Shown here piece by piece: positions 12,925-14,996 of a DNA stretch of 14,996 nt (within the stretch, counting starts at the first letter, position 1; each line of letters begins with the position of its first letter). The notes under the pieces were generated by a model, which was given only the letters and a program-made list of their open reading frames with translations, had not been told where the DNA came from and ran no database searches. Position numbers and translations under genes: made by a program. Origin of the DNA: an uncultured Bacilli bacterium (lineage in GTDB: Bacteria > Bacillota_I > Bacilli_A > RF39 > UBA660); the NCBI GenBank assembly GCA_947522695.1, contig CANNTX010000032.1, positions 1-14,996 of the forward strand, written 5' to 3'.

Positions 12925-13243
12925 AATCAATAAATAAGTTAATAAATATTAAACTATTTTTACATATGTTAATTTCAATATAAAATTGATGTTGTTTGAT
13001 CAAATAATAATATAGATTTTTAAACATTTTTATATTAGTACTAACGCATAGCTTGAACCGATTTTCACAACGGGCAATCTTAAAAACACACATAATATTT
13101 TATTTTCAGTTTCCGTCTATAATTTTCTGTTTCATAAATAATGTAGGCTTAAATTTGTGATATTTGCTATCGCACTTTATTTTTGAATGATTGTATATTT
13201 TATTATTTAATAGTAATATTTTCTCTATTTTTCGCTCCTCCCA
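12925..13243. other. Intergenic stretch without a recognisable gene
   Basis: I see no convincing gene or RNA here. It contains a small patch richer in G+C than the surroundings (about 13038-13082). There is an imperfect hairpin GTGATA/TATC(g)CAC (13157-13175) followed by a plus-strand T-rich run, weak as a terminator. At the right end a very strong ribosome-binding-type sequence, GGGAGGAG (13242-13235, minus), lies directly after the stop of the 307-codon gene. Downstream of it a 13-codon ATG frame (13244-13203) and a 41-codon frame opening with ATA (13228-13106) exist. Neither resembles a known protein. Confidence 0.5.
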
Positions 13244-14167
13244 TTATTCCTCATATCTAACCTCATTCATATAATTAAATCCACTTAAGTAATAATCATC
13301 TGAATATTCCCTTACTCTGTTTTCCATAACATCATTTATAGGTATAAGTGTATAATCTTTTAATACTACATATTTATATGTAAATGTTAATATTTCATCA
13401 TAATATCTAGTTAACATATTAATTTTTACAGTAGTAATAATTCTTTTATTTAAATCATTATCAAAGTAACTCATTAATTCATAAAAACCTTTATCTGTTT
13501 TAACTATTCTTTCATTATATATTCTAATTACTTTTTCACCTTCATAATTACCACTTATTTTTTGGGTAGTTGGATATTTATCATTTCCATAGTTTTTACT
13601 ATACAAAATATTATCCTTTACATAAGCATATTCGGACATAAAATCATAATCAATCTTTTTTCCAAGAAATTCTGTTGAGTATTCCCATTTAAGATAATCA
13701 CTTAAATTATAATTAGCATTTAAATACATATCATAACTATTTGTAACTTTATTATCGGTATTATCATCATGTAAGGTATATATTATATCATTATAATCGT
13801 AAAATTTTATGTCTGCTCCTGAGTTTGGAGCAATATTCATAACCTTAATATTATTTTCTATATCATATACTTTTTTATAAACAAACTCTCCATTATCTAA
13901 CTTTTGTGGATTAAAAATATATATAGAATTATTAGCTATAAATGAATATTTACTAAATGATGTATCTTCAGTTAATATTTCTCCACCATTTAGTTTTTGA
14001 TATTCTTTATCTGGATATTTTTTCTTAAGTGCATCCAATATTGAGTTTGCCTCTGGTGGTGTATGATCATTTAATTCCTGTTTTCCATTTTTAATAATGG
14101 CTATAGAAATAATGCTTATTAACACGATAGATACAATAACAACATAAATTATTTTTTTACTAGCCAT
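13244..14167 (-). CDS. Membrane-anchored extracytoplasmic protein, unknown function
   Basis: A 307-residue protein with a short basic N terminus (MASKK) and one membrane segment (about 5-25), followed by a polar, Tyr/Asp/Asn-rich domain. It therefore most likely stays anchored with the bulk outside; no lipobox Cys is present. The outer part is rich in short alternating hydrophobic strands and turns (SIYIFNPQKLDNGEFVYKK, DIIYTLHDDNT, NILYSKNYGNDKY), compatible with a beta-propeller or beta-sandwich; this is inference. I recognise no family. The ATG is preceded by AGGTG overlapping the stop codon of the upstream gene, with a gap of 7 bp, so the two are co-transcribed and probably functionally linked. 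The C terminus ends cleanly in RYEE. Confidence 0.8.
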   Translation of the reverse strand: MASKKIIYVVIVSIVLISIISIAIIKNGKQELNDHTPPEANSILDALKKKYPDKEYQKLNGGEILTEDTSFSKYSFIANNSIYIFNPQKLDNGEFVYKKVYDIENNIKVMNIAPNSGADIKFYDYNDIIYTLHDDNTDNKVTNSYDMYLNANYNLSDYLKWEYSTEFLGKKIDYDFMSEYAYVKDNILYSKNYGNDKYPTTQKISGNYEGEKVIRIYNERIVKTDKGFYELMSYFDNDLNKRIITTVKINMLTRYYDEILTFTYKYVVLKDYTLIPINDVMENRVREYSDDYYLSGFNYMNEVRYEE

Positions 14168-14174
14168 ATCACAC

Positions 14175-14996
14175 CTATTTTTCTATATATCCACTCGTTT
14201 TTTGCGTGTACATATCATTAGTTATAGCTTTATATCTTTCCCCATCATAATCATCTGTAAATCCATTATAAGCTTTATATATTTCATTAGTTTCAGTATC
14301 ATATACTCTTTCATAACCAAGAGTTGCATCACTTTGTTTTTGACTCATAATATCAAATGATTTATTTCGCTTATTCCAAGAATCCATTATTCCATCACTT
14401 ATTTGATTACCTATAGCTCTAATTTGTTGAAAGTTCTTCATAACTGCGTCCTGTTGTTGATTAAATCCATTTATAAATGTGTCAGTAAAATTAAGTGAAG
14501 AACAAATAATATTTAACGTATCTTGCCAATCAATAAATTCGTCTTTAGGAGCAGTAATAAAAATAGTATCATAAACATTTAAATATTGTATATCTATTTT
14601 TTTGCCCGAAATTATATTTTCTGACACATAGTAAGAACCAACATCATACACATAAGCCGTAAATATTCCTTCTCCTTCTTTACCATTTGCATCTTTAAAT
14701 GTTGCCCTTAACATATCTCCACCTAAACTGCCTTTACCTAAATTATCAATTACTGTAAATTCAGTTAATGTTGGAAATGTAAATGTACTAGTATTATTTA
14801 AAGTACCTAAGTCATTAAATATTTTATAAAAACCTAAAGTATCTTTAGTAGCTATTACACTAGTTTTAGCAAACATATTATTAGGATAATATTTTTGTTG
14901 CCATCTTTTCGCATCTTCTGATTTGTTATAACCCTCAGTTTTCATATTAAAGAAAAACTGATAATTAGGATTTTCTGGATTATATACTTTAATTGT
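14175..14996 (-). CDS. Unknown protein, 5' end beyond the window (partial)
   Basis: The first ATG inside the window is at 14945, but the frame stays open for all 17 codons up to the right edge (TIKVYNPENPNYQFFFN before the Met). There is also no Shine-Dalgarno sequence before that ATG, so the true start lies outside and at least 273 codons are coding. No membrane segment is visible in this part. Features include an aromatic N-terminal part (DAKRWQQKYYPNNMFAKTS), a Gly-rich beta segment (NLGKGSLGGDMLRATFKD), a likely helix (NGFNQQQDAVMKNFQQ) and a Lys at the C terminus. I do not recognise a family. It is followed 7 bp later by the membrane-anchored protein, so the pair form an operon entering from the right. 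A secreted or surface role is possible but unproved. Confidence 0.8.
   Translation of the reverse strand, partial: TIKVYNPENPNYQFFFNMKTEGYNKSEDAKRWQQKYYPNNMFAKTSVIATKDTLGFYKIFNDLGTLNNTSTFTFPTLTEFTVIDNLGKGSLGGDMLRATFKDANGKEGEGIFTAYVYDVGSYYVSENIISGKKIDIQYLNVYDTIFITAPKDEFIDWQDTLNIICSSLNFTDTFINGFNQQQDAVMKNFQQIRAIGNQISDGIMDSWNKRNKSFDIMSQKQSDATLGYERVYDTETNEIYKAYNGFTDDYDGERYKAITNDMYTQKTSGYIEK

Noticed and set aside
13020..13100. tRNA or CRISPR-associated RNA in the spacer
   Set aside because: No acceptor stem, no GTTCAAATC-type T-loop in proper context, and no repeat copy in the window.
13106..13228. 41-codon frame opening with ATA after GGGAGGAG
   Set aside because: The ribosome-like sequence is striking, but there is no standard start, the product resembles nothing, and it overlaps a weak hairpin. 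Kept as a note only.

Overview
The window is very AT-rich (roughly a quarter G+C by eye). It uses TGA as a stop (cca and the exporter gene) and TGG for Trp, so it follows the standard code and not the Mycoplasma code. DnaD, GerE, SpoIIIAH and GerM homologues point to a low-GC Firmicute of the Bacilli type that sporulates or descends from a spore former. An uncultured gut-type Bacilli lineage is plausible, but that is inference. Many genes start with GTG or TTG.

Left part (1-2764, minus strand): a housekeeping operon cca -> dnaD -> nth runs from a good promoter at 2453-2481. Immediately upstream, on the same strand, is a compact peptide-export locus: a C39-peptidase ABC exporter (2757-4751) followed, with overlapping start/stop codons, by two tiny genes of 43 and 49 codons. 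Both encode double-glycine leader peptides with GxxxG in the mature part. The set looks like a two-peptide (class IIb) bacteriocin or signalling system. I see no immunity gene and no terminator before cca.

Middle (4752-6833, plus strand): a 197-bp divergent control region carries a perfect 19-bp inverted repeat, one arm in front of the exporter gene and one in front of an 18-codon gene with the strongest ribosome-binding site in the window. Then come spoIIIAH, gerE and gerM, mother-cell sporulation genes. gerE and gerM have sigmaK-like promoter spacing.

Right part (6840-14996, minus strand): mostly single genes, each with its own promoter or terminator: a small possible winged-helix protein, an SDR oxidoreductase, two unknown proteins, and a decayed membrane-protein gene (8659-9029). 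A complete type III toxin-antitoxin locus of CptIN type follows, with its promoter, two 49-50-nt RNA repeats showing a compensatory base change, an attenuating terminator, and the toxin gene with a TTG start. Next is a 715-residue protein built of two winged-helix/metallophosphoesterase units, the first degenerate. The window ends with two unknown genes; the last runs off the right edge.

The least ordinary content is the unannotated two-peptide system with its divergent mini-gene and shared repeat, and the type III toxin-antitoxin locus.
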